A stretch of DNA of 64,000 nt from NCBI GenBank assembly GCA_037127315.1, contig JBBBDQ010001124.1, positions 1,897,501-1,961,500 on the forward strand. Reading direction: 5' to 3'. Position numbers and translations under genes: made by a program. The DNA is from Ascarosepion bandense (taxonomy: Eukaryota; Mollusca; Cephalopoda; Sepiida; Sepiidae). A model generated the notes under the pieces. It was not told where the DNA came from. It searched no databases and saw nothing but the letters and a program-made list of their open reading frames with translations. Of the stretch, positions 33,730 to 44,555 are shown piece by piece; position 1 is the first letter of the stretch, and each line of letters starts with the position of its first letter.

Positions 33730-34540
33730 GTGTTGAAAAAATACAAATCTGTCTGAGCAGGCGACTGCAACAGGGACTGGTTAGTAAGCCTTGTAGACTT
33801 TATAGATACAGTAGTAAGGTGTTGATTGTAACAAGTGAGCACTTCAAGGCCAAGGCCAACAGTTAACTATTTATACTGACATTCATTGCCAAAATCTGGT
33901 CATTGTCAGTGAATATTCTGAGTCATTAAATGCTTCACTGATTAGCAACAATCTCTTTTTGTTCAAGCAATTTGGACTTTGATACGCCAAAGGAGGATAA
34001 CTTTCACTCCATGCCCAATGGTTGTTTTCTTTTTCTTAAAGTGGATGACCTAATTAGTTACCACCAGTTGTAGGCAGTAATTGTAATAAATGAGTAGTTC
34101 AAGGGTTTTGCTCTTGAATGTGAAGAGGGGGGGCCTAAATTGGCTAAACATCAGTCTAGTTGATTTGGTTTTTAATTGATTTAAGATTACTGTAAAGTAT
34201 GTGTCAATGAATTTTTGAGTAAGACTTAAAATACCAGATGAATTAAAGAAAACAAAAAACTCTTGTAAACTTATAATGAAAACAAAATATAAAGAAAACA
34301 TTGTTTCTTATTAATCTAGCCATGAAACTGCATCATTTTGAAACGTTCAAAATTACAATCAGACATTGAGAAAGTGCACGTTAAAGGAGTGTAAGAAAAG
34401 AAGGTCTTCTCACCGACTTTCTTTACAGTGAGGCAAAACCAAGAGAATTAGAAATTCTACCAAGATTCTTTATTGAATATAATGGCCACAATCTTAACAA
34501 AATTAGATATACAGATAACACACTGTTCATAGCAGACACA
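33730..34540. other. Unassigned spacer
   Basis: No recognised element. Confidence 0.5.
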
Positions 34541-34806
34541 TAGTGTCCTGGGTATGACGATAAACTACATCTGGCAGCATGTATAAATATAAAGAGCGTG
34601 GAACCACCTCTTAAATGCTGTTATTCCCAGGTCGACCCTAACCTGGAGTGGTAGAAACAAGTTAGGGTTTACTATGAGTAAATAGTTAACCCCCAAACTA
34701 GGGTCAAACACTTAGGAAGTATAAAAATGCATTTTTATAGTAAAAATACAAGTAATACACTTTTGTAAAAGAAATATTAATTAAAATTACCAGCAATACA
34801 TTTTTG

Positions 34807-35377
34807 GGAAGACCTGAAGCAGACTACCACCATGTTTAATGTTGTTTTTCATTTTTTTTTTTGCTTTATTCAGCACAGTTCTATCAATTGTTACTGAAAC
34901 TTTCCGATTATCAAAAGTGTTTTGAAAAGTTACAATATTTAAACAAATTTGGTGGGGGTTCAGTTTCTCATACAATGTTAAAGTAAATCGATCCTCCATT
35001 TTCAATCCACTATAAGGTTGTATGAGAAGCTGGTCTCCCCACCTAAAATTGTTTAAATATTGAAATTTTTCGTAAATTTTAAGGTGTAAAAGATAATATT
35101 GCACTGAAAAAAGTCCCAAAAAATTTGATAATGAACAAATTTACAGGTGGCGGTAATGTTGTACCGGCGACTGGTTTCAAAATGGAAGTTTAATTTTCTA
35201 TAACGTGGAATGAGAAACTGGTCCCCTCACCCGAAAATCTTTAAATATTGAAATTTTTCAAATTTTTTTTGTCATTTGTAAAGCTAAGGGGGTAATTGAT
35301 ATTACTGTGCTGAAAAAAGTAAAAAAAAAATGAAAAACAATGAAATTAAATGTGGTGGTAGTCTGCTTCAGGTCCGC
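34807..35377. mobile_element. Non-autonomous DNA transposon, 571 bp, 8-bp target duplication
   Basis: The terminal inverted repeat is about 75-80 bp, imperfect, beginning GG; both ends share GACCTGAAGCAGACTACCAC. The perfect 8-bp duplication CATTTTTG lies at 34799-34806 and 35378-35385. Inner sequences (AAATATTGAAATTTTTC in two places) are also partly repeated. An 8-bp duplication fits hAT, P or Merlin-like elements; long GG-starting repeats do not let me choose. No transposase. Confidence 0.8.
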
Positions 35378-35396
35378 CATTTTTGTAATAAAAGAA

Positions 35397-35707
35397 ATCA
35401 TGGATGTGTGTTATGTTGCAGTGGATATCGACTCAGAATGACAAATCGGTGTGCCGAGTTCAAATTCCAGTTTAATTCTTTGCATTCACTTACACACAAA
35501 TACCCTTTGGAAAGGTATTAATCCATCTCTTCCCCCCAGTTATGGGTTAAATAATAGGACAGAATGGGTTCTATAGTCTTGGCTGGCAACCATTCTACCT
35601 CAGAAAAAAATTGCAACCGACTGCAGGATAATCTTCTGCCCAGTCAGTCATGTCTCGTTTGAGACATGATCACCCAAAGCATGTATCCCGTAAGGCACTT
35701 GACTGAT
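35397..35707 (+). mobile_element. SINE A
   Basis: Full-length copy flanked by an imperfect target duplication of about 18 bp (35379-35396 versus 35708-35725; ATTTTTGTAA shared). It inserted directly beside the 571-bp element. Confidence 0.9.
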
Positions 35708-35859
35708 ATTTTTGTAAAAAAACAAAATACCAGCGAATCAATTTTATAAAATAAATTGCTAATGCTCCCAAGAAAATTAAACTTCGGCATTAAATGACAC
35801 ATAAGAAGTTGATATACGGCTAAACAAACAAGCACTAGATACAAAAAAGAAACTGCAGG

Positions 35860-36110
35860 AACTCCTACAGAAGTTAGCAAAGGAAAGGGAGAAGAAAGGA
35901 TGAAGCATCAATCATAAAAAAATAAAATGGATGGTTGTAAGTAAAATAAACTGCCCAAGATCGGAACTACAAATTGGAAATAGTAAAATGAAGCTAGTAT
36001 GAAAATTCAAAGTCCTAGGAAGGTGGGAAAAAAATGACACCAAAATCCAAATACGCAAAAAGAAAACAATTACCAAAAGCTACAAAGAACAGGAAGCTGT
36101 GAAGAGCTAT
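35860..36110 (+). pseudogene. LINE E decayed fragment
   Basis: Sense-strand remnants of the FKxLG...K-IQ-R block that is clearer at 61531-61857. Heavily mutated. Confidence 0.5.
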
Positions 36111-36124
36111 GATTGCCCACATCC

Positions 36125-36370
36125 TGAAGTGGCATGGCAAATAGTTTATGGTATTCTCATCATCATTCTGTAGAACCACATTTCTGTTGCTTCAAGTCTC
36201 TTCTTCATCTGTATTGACTTCATCATTGCTCACATGTTCTGTCCATGGTATTCTCAGCATCTTTCTGTAGAACCACATTTCTGTTGCTTCAAGTCTCTTC
36301 TTCATCTGTGAAAAGATTTCTTTTGCACCCAGTCTGGACAACTCCTACTGAGAAATGAGCAATAGTCATA
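36125..36370 (-). pseudogene. LINE E fragment with internal 80-bp duplication
   Basis: CTGTAGAACCACATTTCTGTTGCTTCAAG occurs twice about 99 bp apart on the plus strand, corresponding antisense to the EAAEMWFYRR block of LINE E. Confidence 0.65.
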
Positions 36371-36984
36371 AAGTTTGAAACAAAAAGAAAATTTTAAAAT
36401 TTTAAAATAGATAACATTTTATTGAACTTTTTACAAATTATTTGTCAATAAGTACAATTATTTCAAAAAAATTTAATTTTTAAAAATAATTCTATTTAAT
36501 GTAGAGCTGATAATTTGTTATTTTTTTCGAAAAAGAAATCTTTTGATGTTTATCATTGAATTAAAATATACACGCACTCAGGCAAATGTACATACGGAAT
36601 GTTATAGTAAATTACTCATGTGCAAATGAACTCTTCCAAACTATAAATAAGCAGCAGTTTCTGTTTAGAGAGAGAGAGAGAGAGAAGTCTATTCCAGCAG
36701 ACAGCTCTGACAGCCGGACCAATACAGTCACACTAGTGATCTTCTCATGTTTGTTTGTTTTTTTACTACTGTTCTTTGTTAATATATATTCGTTTAACTC
36801 TATTCCATCTTTGTGTCTTTATTTATGGCCCCTAACAAGGCCACAACATGGACACAATTTGAATAAAATTCAACTGAACATTTGTGTTACAAGGCCTCCT
36901 TTCCTTTTCTGTTTGTTAATATGAAAAGTGTATAAGCTGATTATTTTGACTCCTTCTGTATTCAATGACAATTCAACAATATTA
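36371..36984. other. Unassigned; (GA)n at 36668-36685
   Basis: AT-rich. A plus-strand frame of 112 residues crosses the GA tract and shows no domain. Confidence 0.5.
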
Positions 36985-37307
36985 CTGGCATCTCATCTTC
37001 AGCTACTTTTCGGCTGCTACAAAGTTGCCTCCTCCTGCCTTCTCTATAAATATTTTCATGGTAGTTATTCAAATGAGCTCTTTGCTATGAGACCTAGACT
37101 TTATGAATATCAGCACAGTACTTGACTAGCAACAAGGTCTCATCGTTATGCAATTGAGTTTACTAGATGTTCTATGCTAACATTTTTCTTCCTTTTTTTT
37201 GCACTAATTTCTTCACCCTTCCTGCTACATGCATTCCAGTTAACGTTACTCTTCAAAAATTTAAATGCAATGTCAGTCACTATCTATTGTACTCCTGAAT
37301 TTTTTTT
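36985..37307 (+). pseudogene. LINE D C-terminal fragment, sense
   Basis: Reads CLLYKYFHGSYSNEL and later LLFKNLNAMSVTIY, matching family D. It meets the next copy tail to tail. Confidence 0.75.
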
Positions 37308-37850
37308 CTATTCATTTCACACCAAGCAAGGCAGAACTGCCACTGGTGTGCAAAGGGTTACATAGGTGTGTGATGAAAAAGAGGAACGAGTTACAGGGGA
37401 GCCTGAGAATGAGTGAGAAAAGGATAAAAATAGAGGTGTGAAGAGGGCTGCACGAGAGTAGAATGGAAAGGAAGAAGAACATGATACAACAGTTGTCATC
37501 GAAATGATGTGAGTGAAAGAATTAACAGATGGCAATTGACTTTGCATTTAAATTCTTGGAGATTGTGGTTTTCACGGAGGCAAAAATACGGAATGGAATT
37601 TCACAGGCAGAAAGTGCGAGCAAAGAAGCTGATTTAAGTTACATTTGAATGGTTTCACTGTAAAAGGGTGGGACCTAGCCGCTAGTCTAGCACCTTGACT
37701 AAATTCATGTAGAGGGGGCACCAGGAAGCTAAGCTCATCGGATCAGAAACCGTGAAAGTATTTGTAGAAAAGACAGAGGGAAACCACATTACGTCGGTGA
37801 GAAAGTGACTGGAGTTGAGATACCAGGTCGGGATCAATTACATTACTCAT
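37308..37850 (-). pseudogene. LINE D fragment, antisense
   Basis: The 3' block CACACCAAGCAAGGC is at its left end and the C-terminal coding region runs rightward antisense. It forms an inverted pair with the preceding copy. Confidence 0.75.
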
Positions 37851-37889
37851 CTCCTGTACTTTCACTCCCTAGTAACGTTTTTGTTTTCT

Positions 37890-37954
37890 AATTCTTTAAC
37901 AACCATTTACCCATGTGCCTTAGCGGCATTATTGCCTTGTTTGGGATGAACTTG

Positions 37955-37957
<3 letters not shown>
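37890..37957 (+). mobile_element. LINE D 3' end only
   Basis: CATGTGCCTTAGCGGCATTA and TTGTTTGGGATGAAC match the terminal block. A long (AT)n tract follows. Confidence 0.6.

Positions 37958-38012
<55 letters not shown>
37958..38012. repeat. (AT)n tract, about 55 bp
   Basis: Uninterrupted AT dinucleotides directly before SINE G. Confidence 0.95.
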
Positions 38013-38015
<3 letters not shown>

Positions 38016-38147
38016 AAGCGCCCATAGCTCAGAGGTAGAATCGCCGACTGACGCCAATTCGGTCGGTATTCAATCCTGGGTTAAAAGCAATCGGAGTCTA
38101 ACCATACTGATGAGCTGCGATACATCGAAACAGATCTATCTCCGGAT

Positions 38148-38150
<3 letters not shown>
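38013..38150 (+). mobile_element. SINE G, full-length 138-bp copy
   Basis: tRNA-like head GCGCCCATAGCTCAGAGGTAG (A box) and CGGTATTCAATCCTGGG (B box region), a linker TCGGAGTCTAACC, then the ribozyme segment, ending GGATGAC before (TA)n. Both flanks are TA microsatellite, so the insertion site or tail is TA-rich. Shows the complete architecture best. Confidence 0.9.
38102..38145 (+). ncRNA. Hammerhead ribozyme of SINE G, weakened helices
   Basis: CTGATGAG (38107-38114) and CGAAAC are intact and cleavage would follow ATC at 38140. Stem II CTGC/ACAT and stem I CCATA/TCCGG both contain mismatches, so activity is doubtful. Confidence 0.8.

Positions 38151-38177
<27 letters not shown>
38151..38177. 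repeat. (TA)n tail
   Basis: TA run 3' of SINE G. Confidence 0.9.
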
Positions 38178-38178
<1 letters not shown>

Positions 38179-38179
38179 A

Positions 38180-38614
38180 GCAGAAAGTGGCATGTAGGTA
38201 AAATCCCAAGGACGATCCTATCAAAATAGATATTAAAAATGATTCAGCCAGAGTTCACGATGCAAATAAAATTATCTATTTACAGAGCCAAATAAGTATA
38301 CTTTTTTCAAATAAAACTTCGAAAACTACATGTGTCGAATCATCATTTCTGTGAAGTATATTCGCTTCGTCAACGATCTTTAATATGAAAAAATTCAAAA
38401 AGTTTTTATACACCGGAAGCTCCCTTAAAAAGAAAGAAAAGGAAAAATAAGAAAGAAAGATGAGTGGGGAAGTGAGAAAAAAGAGAGGAGAGTGTTTGTT
38501 AGAAGGAAGGCGTGTAAACACTGTTTCAAAGGGTGGAAAGAGAGAAGAAAAACAAAGAGGGATAGGGAAACGGATTCAACCCGATCTGTGAAAGGAACAT
38601 TCAAAAATTCTTTC
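38180..38614. other. Unassigned spacer
   Basis: GA-rich in the second half; no recognised element. Confidence 0.5.
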
Positions 38615-39194
38615 TAATCAGTCAGTTAAATGCCATACGTGAAACACGCTTGACTGGGCAGAAGATTATCCCGCAGTAGGTTGCCATTGCTTTCTGCGGT
38701 AGATTGGTTGCTGACCAAGGCTATAGAACCCAATCTGTCCTGTTATTTGACTCATAGCTAGAAAGGGAAAATATGTATTATATAGTAATAAGTGGGGGAT
38801 CAGTTTATTACTTCATAACAATATAAAACTCATCCACCACTTTATGCCCAGTAGAGGCCTTAATCATATGTTCAACTATTATATTCAGTCAGTCAGTTAA
38901 GTGCCATACGTGATACACGCTTGGGCGATCATGTCTCGAAAGAGACATGACTGACTGGGCAGAAGATTATCCCGCAGTAGGTTGCCATTACTTTCTGCAG
39001 TAGACTGATTGCCAGCCAAGGCTATAGAACCCAATCTGTCCTGTTATTTAACCCATAACTGGAAGGAAAGGACGGATTAATACCTTTCCCAAGGGTATTT
39101 GCGCGTAAGTAAATGCAAAGAATTAAACTGGAATTTGAACTCGGTTCCCCGATTTCTCGTTCCGAGTCGATATCCACTTAAATCGCACATCCGC
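38615..39194 (-). mobile_element. Composite SINE A, antisense
   Basis: Read on the minus strand: full SINE A (39194 to about 38885), palindrome (38853-38790), headless SINE A (to 38615). The order is identical to the composites at 10707 and 25824. Confidence 0.85.
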
Positions 39195-39870
39195 TTAAAT
39201 TACTACAATTATTTCTAATAAATGTAATAATTTAAGCAACGAAGATTTCAAATTCGATAATTTTTCCATCAACAAAGCAACTAGGTATTAGGATTCAACT
39301 CCAATGTAGATGTAGTGTTTTATTGATGGCATTTAAGTGATGTATTGCTTCTGCCTTCTTTTAGGAGGAATTTCATTTTTCTAAAGAGAATTTTGATGCC
39401 TTTCTGATAACAAATGACCGGCAATGGTTTTTGAAATGCAAGCATATGTTGTCAAGAATTGGCTGTTGTAAGAAAAGGCCCTTATATCAAGAATGAACAA
39501 AAGCCACTTGTAAAACAGTCACTCAGACAATCTGCCAACGTTCCAGAAGCCAAATTCCCGTTTAAATGGCAAACAAAAACACTTTCTTTTCAAGCATCAC
39601 AAGAATTTGTTTTCTTTGCTGGTTGGTTACTTCTTGATTCCAGAGATTGACCCAAGAAATCCGGAACCAACCTATATAAACACTAACCCACAATTCAGGT
39701 TTATATATATATATATATGAATCCAAAAGGAAGCTGCTTGAAGTAAAATCACAAATTAGATCCTCTTAATATCAATTATAAAAAATTAAATATTAAAATT
39801 GATTTAACCAAAGGACTCAAAGTAATTAAAATTATTTATTTACCGAGTGATTATCTAATCTAAATCTAAA
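39195..39870. other. Unassigned spacer
   Basis: A 63-residue frame near 39459-39650 has no start ATG at its beginning and no known domain. A short TA tract is at about 39701. Confidence 0.5.
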
Positions 39871-39875
39871 TCTAA

Positions 39876-40183
39876 TCTAAACTTATTTATAAATGGAACT
39901 TTATCTGTGTGTGTGTGTGTGTCTGTTACTTGTAGACTCCGAAACGGCTGAACCGATTTTCTTGAAAATTTACACAGTTGTACTATAAGCTTCTGCAAGT
40001 GTTCTTAGCTAGGTTTTGTGTCAAGGTACCCCCAATAAATATCGAAAATCGATAATCGAAAAAATTGGGTTATAGAAGGAGTGGTCCGATTTTAATCAAA
40101 TTTGATACACTCATAGACAAAGACATAAGAAACGATATTCAGAAGTTTCAAGGTTGCAGTTCTTACAATAGTGCAGAAAATCG

Positions 40184-40231
<48 letters not shown>

Positions 40232-40596
40232 GCGAGATGTTTGTGTGTGTGTCTGTTTATCTGCCTGTATGTCTGTATTTTTTTCAGCCCTTTTATTTTA
40301 GTTTTTCCTTTGGATTTGACTCTAAGTAGGTATAATTGTAGTTCTTAGTCAGAGGACTTATTTAGCCTTCAAAATTCAGTTTACGACGAAAAAAACCTTA
40401 TTTGATATCGATAGCAGGAAATCAAAATTTGACTTGCATCCATTCATTTTCCTTTCAGTCTACGGTTTCGCTTTAACTGGGAACAACTATTGCTTTTTAG
40501 TCTTTCGTGCCAACGTCCAAAGAGTCTGAGCTCCAGGACCATAGATTAGCTTTAAAGCTTTCATTACACCCGAGCAACGCCGGGCTATGCTGCTAG
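39876..40596 (+). mobile_element. Composite Helitron-like element, best preserved
   Basis: Begins TCTAAACTTATTTATAAATG after A. The second internal start lies after a (TA)n tract near 40227 (AAAAGGCGAGATG). It ends with the hairpin CCGAGCAACGCCGGGC, then CTGCTAG-T. The 3' half also contains the CGATATC-rich middle found in the simple form at 24144. Confidence 0.8.
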
Positions 40597-40599
40597 TGT

Positions 40600-40717
40600 A
40601 TTTTACATATAAAAAACATCAAATCTCCCGAGATCGTATAGTTATTTCAACGAGTCAAACTAACCCCGTATCATCATTAATGATGACGAGCGGAGTTTTA
40701 AAATTTTTTTATATGTA

Positions 40718-40748
<31 letters not shown>

Positions 40749-40862
40749 TGATAATATAAGGTATTGAACTTGATCTTTCATCTGTCTTCATTACTTCGAA
40801 TTTCACATGCAAGGAAGTGAGTTTAACCAAACACAATCTTCAGACGGTCAGGAAGAATATAC

Positions 40863-40898
<36 letters not shown>

Positions 40899-41103
40899 GC
40901 GTGTGTGTGTGCGCGCGATTGGGCCGATGGCGTAAAAAAATGACGACAGAATATTTATATCGATATGCCGTCTAAAATGACGGAAGTATATATGGTGGAA
41001 ATCCATTCATGGACGAGCATGACTACTTTGACTTTGATATAAATATTTTTATGGATGACGAGTCTTTCGTTGGTGTCGTCGTTGATGGCTCAATATATAT
41101 ATA
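40600..41103. other. Spacer with (TA)n and (GT)n
   Basis: TA tract near 40719-40750, GT/GC tract near 40872-40918. Around 40795-40860 a weak CTGAAGA core-like phrase appears on the minus strand without convincing helices. Confidence 0.5.
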
Positions 41104-41204
41104 TTCCATTTGTAAACGAGTTATTACGCAACCTACGTAAATCGCCTGAAGACACCACACATGGTTGAAACCTAGGTCACGTAATAACTCGTTTACAAAT
41201 GGAA
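41104..41204 (+). ncRNA. Hammerhead-like motif closed by a perfect 25-bp stem
   Basis: TTCCATTTGTAAACGAG... (41104-41128) is perfectly inverted at 41180-41204. Between them the plus strand reads CTGAAGA, an ACC/GGT stem, GAAAC, CTAGGTC, which is the hammerhead order CUGANGA - stem II - GAAA - stem III - GUC. Stem II is only 3 bp and 17 unpaired bases lie between the long stem and the core, so catalysis is uncertain. Confidence 0.55.
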
Positions 41205-41309
41205 AATATTCAAAAGTTCTACAGTATAATTGTATTGAACACTTTTTAATACAAATGTGCACTGGTCTAACCCTATTGTGACCAAAAACTAAGTAAACAA
41301 TCAATCAAT

Positions 41310-41311
<2 letters not shown>

Positions 41312-41356
<45 letters not shown>
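41312..41356. repeat. (AT)n tract
   Basis: AT microsatellite. Confidence 0.95.
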
Positions 41357-41358
<2 letters not shown>

Positions 41359-41568
41359 AAAGAGATAATAATTATTACTCGTGCCAAAAAACCTTCCACG
41401 TATTTCCGAAGAAGGGATAAAATGGTTTTAAAAAAGAAAGAGCTAAGTACATGAACATCATTCAAAAGAGTTCGGACCGAGTCAGCACGAAGCCCAAAGA
41501 AAAAACTCCGACACGAACAATCAACTAACAAAAAAGTGCTCAATACTTAAGTAGAACGGAATAAATAA

Positions 41569-41776
41569 AGAATACCTAGAGAGCCAGACAACCTACCTAG
41601 GTTTCACCTAAACGGATCGTCAGGGATAGCCGGCTTTCCTTGACGAACCGTTTAGGTGAAACCTAGAGAGCTAGATAACCTACCTAGGTTTCACCTAAAC
41701 GGTTCGTCAAGGAAAGCCGGCTATCCCTGACGATCCGTTTAGGTGAAACCTAGGTAGCTTGTCTGACTCTCTAGGT

Positions 41777-41781
<5 letters not shown>
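41569..41781. mobile_element. Foldback with 98-bp arms made of nested palindromes
   Basis: Arms 41569-41666 and 41684-41781. The inner 70 bp of each arm (41597-41666 and 41684-41753) are exact reverse complements, and each 70-bp block is itself an imperfect palindrome (CTAGGTTTCACCTAAACGG at both ends). The outer 28 bp differ at two sites. A 17-bp spacer resembles the outer flank. The motif CTGACGATCC...GGTGAAACC (hammerhead-like) occurs on the plus strand in the right arm and on the minus strand in the left. A related single arm is at 57321-57386. Confidence 0.9.

Positions 41782-41820
<39 letters not shown>
41782..41820. repeat. (TA)n tract shared by foldback and LINE G tail
   Basis: TA repeat between the foldback and the 3' end of the antisense LINE. 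Confidence 0.9.
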
Positions 41821-41821
<1 letters not shown>

Positions 41822-42340
41822 TTTCAGTTAGGCCTTGCATTGATTTACTTTTGGACCAACAGATAATACAAGTTATGACAAGTTGACACTGGTCAATCCT
41901 TGTGTTTTGATTCAAAATGCCGATTTAGACTACTCGCATTCTTACACTGCTTACCACACCCATTACAAGAGAAGTCATTCTGAATGTTATATGTAGAAGT
42001 ATTAAGTCCCCTCCTATCACGAGATCTCCTATGGTAGCACAAACCTGCCTTTGACAGATTCTGCTTTAAATTTCCCATGTCAGCCCTTCTTTTGGATCTT
42101 CTTGCTTGTCGCATCTTCCATACACTTAGCAGCGCGTTTAACTTCAACATAAAGTATCCTTTCTTCTTCTTCAAATTTCTTCACTTCCTGTACAACCTCC
42201 TTTCTCCATTCATCTCTGTTTTTTTTTTTTTTGCTTTCTTCTCCCAAGTCCTTTCATCAATGTTCGTCCTCTTCAGGGTATCCTTTAGACAGTCTTTGTA
42301 TCGTTTTGGGGCATCCGGGCAGGTCGTTTTCTATTGTGGT
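41822..42340 (-). pseudogene. LINE G C-terminal fragment with CCHH finger
   Basis: The antisense reading from about 42335 gives ENDLPGCPK, then (in a second frame) KDTLKRTN and W-K-A blocks interrupted by A-tract frameshifts, then an open stretch to 41893 ending in SCNGC-x12-H-x4-H. The finger spacing is identical to LINE F at 19417, but the sequence is only distantly similar. The 3' UTR runs into (TA)n. It may be the 3' end of the same insertion as the endonuclease region at 43246-44765, with the RT deleted. Confidence 0.75.
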
Positions 42341-42735
42341 AGATAAGAAATTAAGAATTAATATCAACCTCTTTCTTCACTTTTACAAAGATTCACAATG
42401 ACGTGTGAAATCCTGGTTTTTCCCAAATAGAAAAACAATTAACCTCGTGCTTACAGAAAAAGTCGAAACCGGATTTCGCAAGTAGATGTTAGATTGATAT
42501 TCTGACCAATGGAAGCGATTTGCAAAACCAAGAGGTACTTAGCGATCTAGTGCGAAAATTCTAGATGACTATATATGCTTTGATCAGCGTCAGTCAGATG
42601 GGAGCAGCGAGACAAAACAACTAAAATATAACGGGAGAAACTTCAACCACGACCCGGACATAGGTCGTGTCGCACATTGTCCTCTTTCTCCTTCTTTCTT
42701 GCGTGCTGATTCATTTTACTTCTTCTCCATCCAAA
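42341..42735. other. Unassigned spacer
   Basis: No recognised repeat; a small palindrome CACGACC...GGTCGTG sits near 42648-42671. Confidence 0.4.
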
Positions 42736-43071
42736 GACATCAGAACGACAAATCGGGGTGCCGAGTTCGAATTCCAGTTGAATCCATTGTATTCACTTAC
42801 GCACAAATACCCTTGTGAAAGGTATTAATCCTTCTCTTCCCTCCGGTTATGGGTTAAATAATAGGACAGATTGGGTTCTTTAGCCTTGGCTGGCAACCAG
42901 TCTACTGCAGAAAGCAATGGCAACCTACTGTTGGATAATTTTCTGCCCAGTCAGTCATGTCTCTTTCGAGACATGATCGCACAAAGCGTGGATCACGTAT
43001 GGCACTTAACTGACTGACCCGATTTGTCGTTCCGAGTCGATATCCACTGTACCACAACGCACATCCCATAT
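42736..43071 (+). mobile_element. SINE A followed by an inverted SINE A head
   Basis: A plus-strand SINE A lacking its first 25-30 bp (42736-43016) is followed at once by the missing head segment in reverse (43017-43071, CCCGATTTGTCGTTCCGAG ... CACATCCC). The two overlap by about 14 bp of complementary sequence (AACGACAAATCGGG). Confidence 0.85.
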
Positions 43072-43145
43072 TTGATGGGACAGATACTGCTGATAATCCT
43101 GTTTGTCTGCAGATATTTGTATTTGACAAGCTTTCTTCCGCCACC

Positions 43146-43147
<2 letters not shown>

Positions 43148-43189
<42 letters not shown>
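43148..43189. repeat. Poly(T) homopolymer, about 41 nt
   Basis: An uninterrupted T run after CCACCATGA. It could be the A tail of a minus-strand retrocopy, though no source transcript is recognisable to its right. Confidence 0.9.
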
Positions 43190-43193
<4 letters not shown>

Positions 43194-43980
43194 AGCTAAG
43201 TTCACGTTGCATACGTGCCTTGGGACTTGATCTGACTCTTTTTAATTATGTTATCGCTATAATTGAGCACCCTGCCAAATTATTTTCTCTTCTGTTCCAG
43301 TAGGTTCGAAACAAATTCCTTGTCTGAAAACCAGTTTGATGCTTTCTGGTGATAAAGTCAAAAAACACTGCAGCAGCATCGTCTATGGCCTCAGCAAAAG
43401 TTCCTATTGGATCCATCGCGTGTGTCAGATCTATTGTTTGAACAGCCATTTGAAATGCTTTTAGCTTTTCAAGACATTCCATTTCGGAAACATCAATTCT
43501 GACAATAGTCTCAGGGCAAGTTTTCTTTACTTTCTTCTTGACAGCCAGAGACAGCTTAGCACGAATAAGACGATGATCCGTCCAACACATTTCGCCATCT
43601 ATGCACCGAATTAAATTGATATCCTTTGCATTCCTACGTCTAAAAAGTACATAGACAAGCACATGCCAATGCCCTGAGGGTTTAGTGCTTCCAGGTTGCT
43701 TTCTACTTGTCTGATTGTCTAAACCATGTATTCATCATAGAAAGATCAAATTTCTAACAAAGTTGGAGAAGCAAACTATTGATGTTTCATTGTTGCTATT
43801 ACGTCCCAGAGACATCCAGGTGAAAAAGTCTCGCCCTGCATTTTCGTTTAAACCTCAGATATGACATCCTCATTCACTTTCCTCAGGATAGCCGTCAGAT
43901 CTGAGTGAAAACTGTCAATATCAGCATCAGAGCTGGTAAGAGTCAGTGCATAAACATTTATGTCTGACATGTATCACCTC

Positions 43981-44005
43981 ATGGTGTGTCTGTCAGACAC
44001 ACCAT
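43981..44005. repeat. Perfect 12-bp palindrome
   Basis: ATGGTGTGTCTG, one T, then its exact complement; it sits in the endonuclease remnant, 25 bp from the Helitron edge. Confidence 0.85.
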
Positions 44006-44029
44006 GTGGCAGCTCTGAGATATGAGATA

Positions 44030-44555
44030 CTAGCAGTATAGCCCGGCGTTGCTCGGGTATAATGAAAGCTTTAAAAGTAATCCATGGTCTTGGAGCTCAG
44101 ACTCTGCCTAAAGAATATTTGTGTGAAGTTTTGGTGAGAATCGGATAAAAATTGTGGATTTGTACAAAGGACATACAGACAGATAAACAGACACACACAC
44201 AAACATCTTGCCTTATATATATATATATTATCGATTTTCTGCACTATTGTAAGAACTGCAACCTTGAAACTTCTGCATATCGTTTCTTATATCTTTGTCT
44301 ATGTATCAAATTTGATTAAAATCGGATCACTCCTTCTATAACCCGATTTTTTCGATTATCGATTTTCGATATTTATCGGGGGTACCTCGACACAAAACCT
44401 AGCTAAGAACACTCGCAGACGCTTATAGTACAACTGTGTAAATTTTCAAGAAAATCGGTTCAGCAGTTTCGGAGTCTATAGGTAACGGACACACACACAC
44501 ACACACATACACACACACACACACACAAAAAATTCAATTTATAAATAAGTTTAGA
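44030..44555 (-). mobile_element. Composite Helitron-like element inside a LINE
   Basis: Minus-strand 5' end TCTAAACTTATTTATAAATTG at 44555; 3' hairpin GAGCAACGCCGGGC and CTGCTAG-T at 44030. Second 5' end near 44215. It separates the two halves of the LINE endonuclease. Confidence 0.8.

Larger units (their letters stand above)
34541..35835 (+). mobile_element. SINE B split by a 571-bp DNA element and a SINE A
   Basis: Head at 34541-34720, tail units to 34806, then two insertions, then the terminal block GGCATTAAATGACACATAAG near 35790-35835. Comparison with the copy at 26787 gives the insertion points. Confidence 0.75.

Noticed and set aside
39459..39650. 63-codon frame KPLVKQSLRQSANVPEAKFP
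   Set aside because: Starts at TTG, no recognisable family and no flanking splice sites convincing enough to call an exon.
42993..43212. Poly-lysine frames
   Set aside because: Translation of the antisense poly(T) tract.
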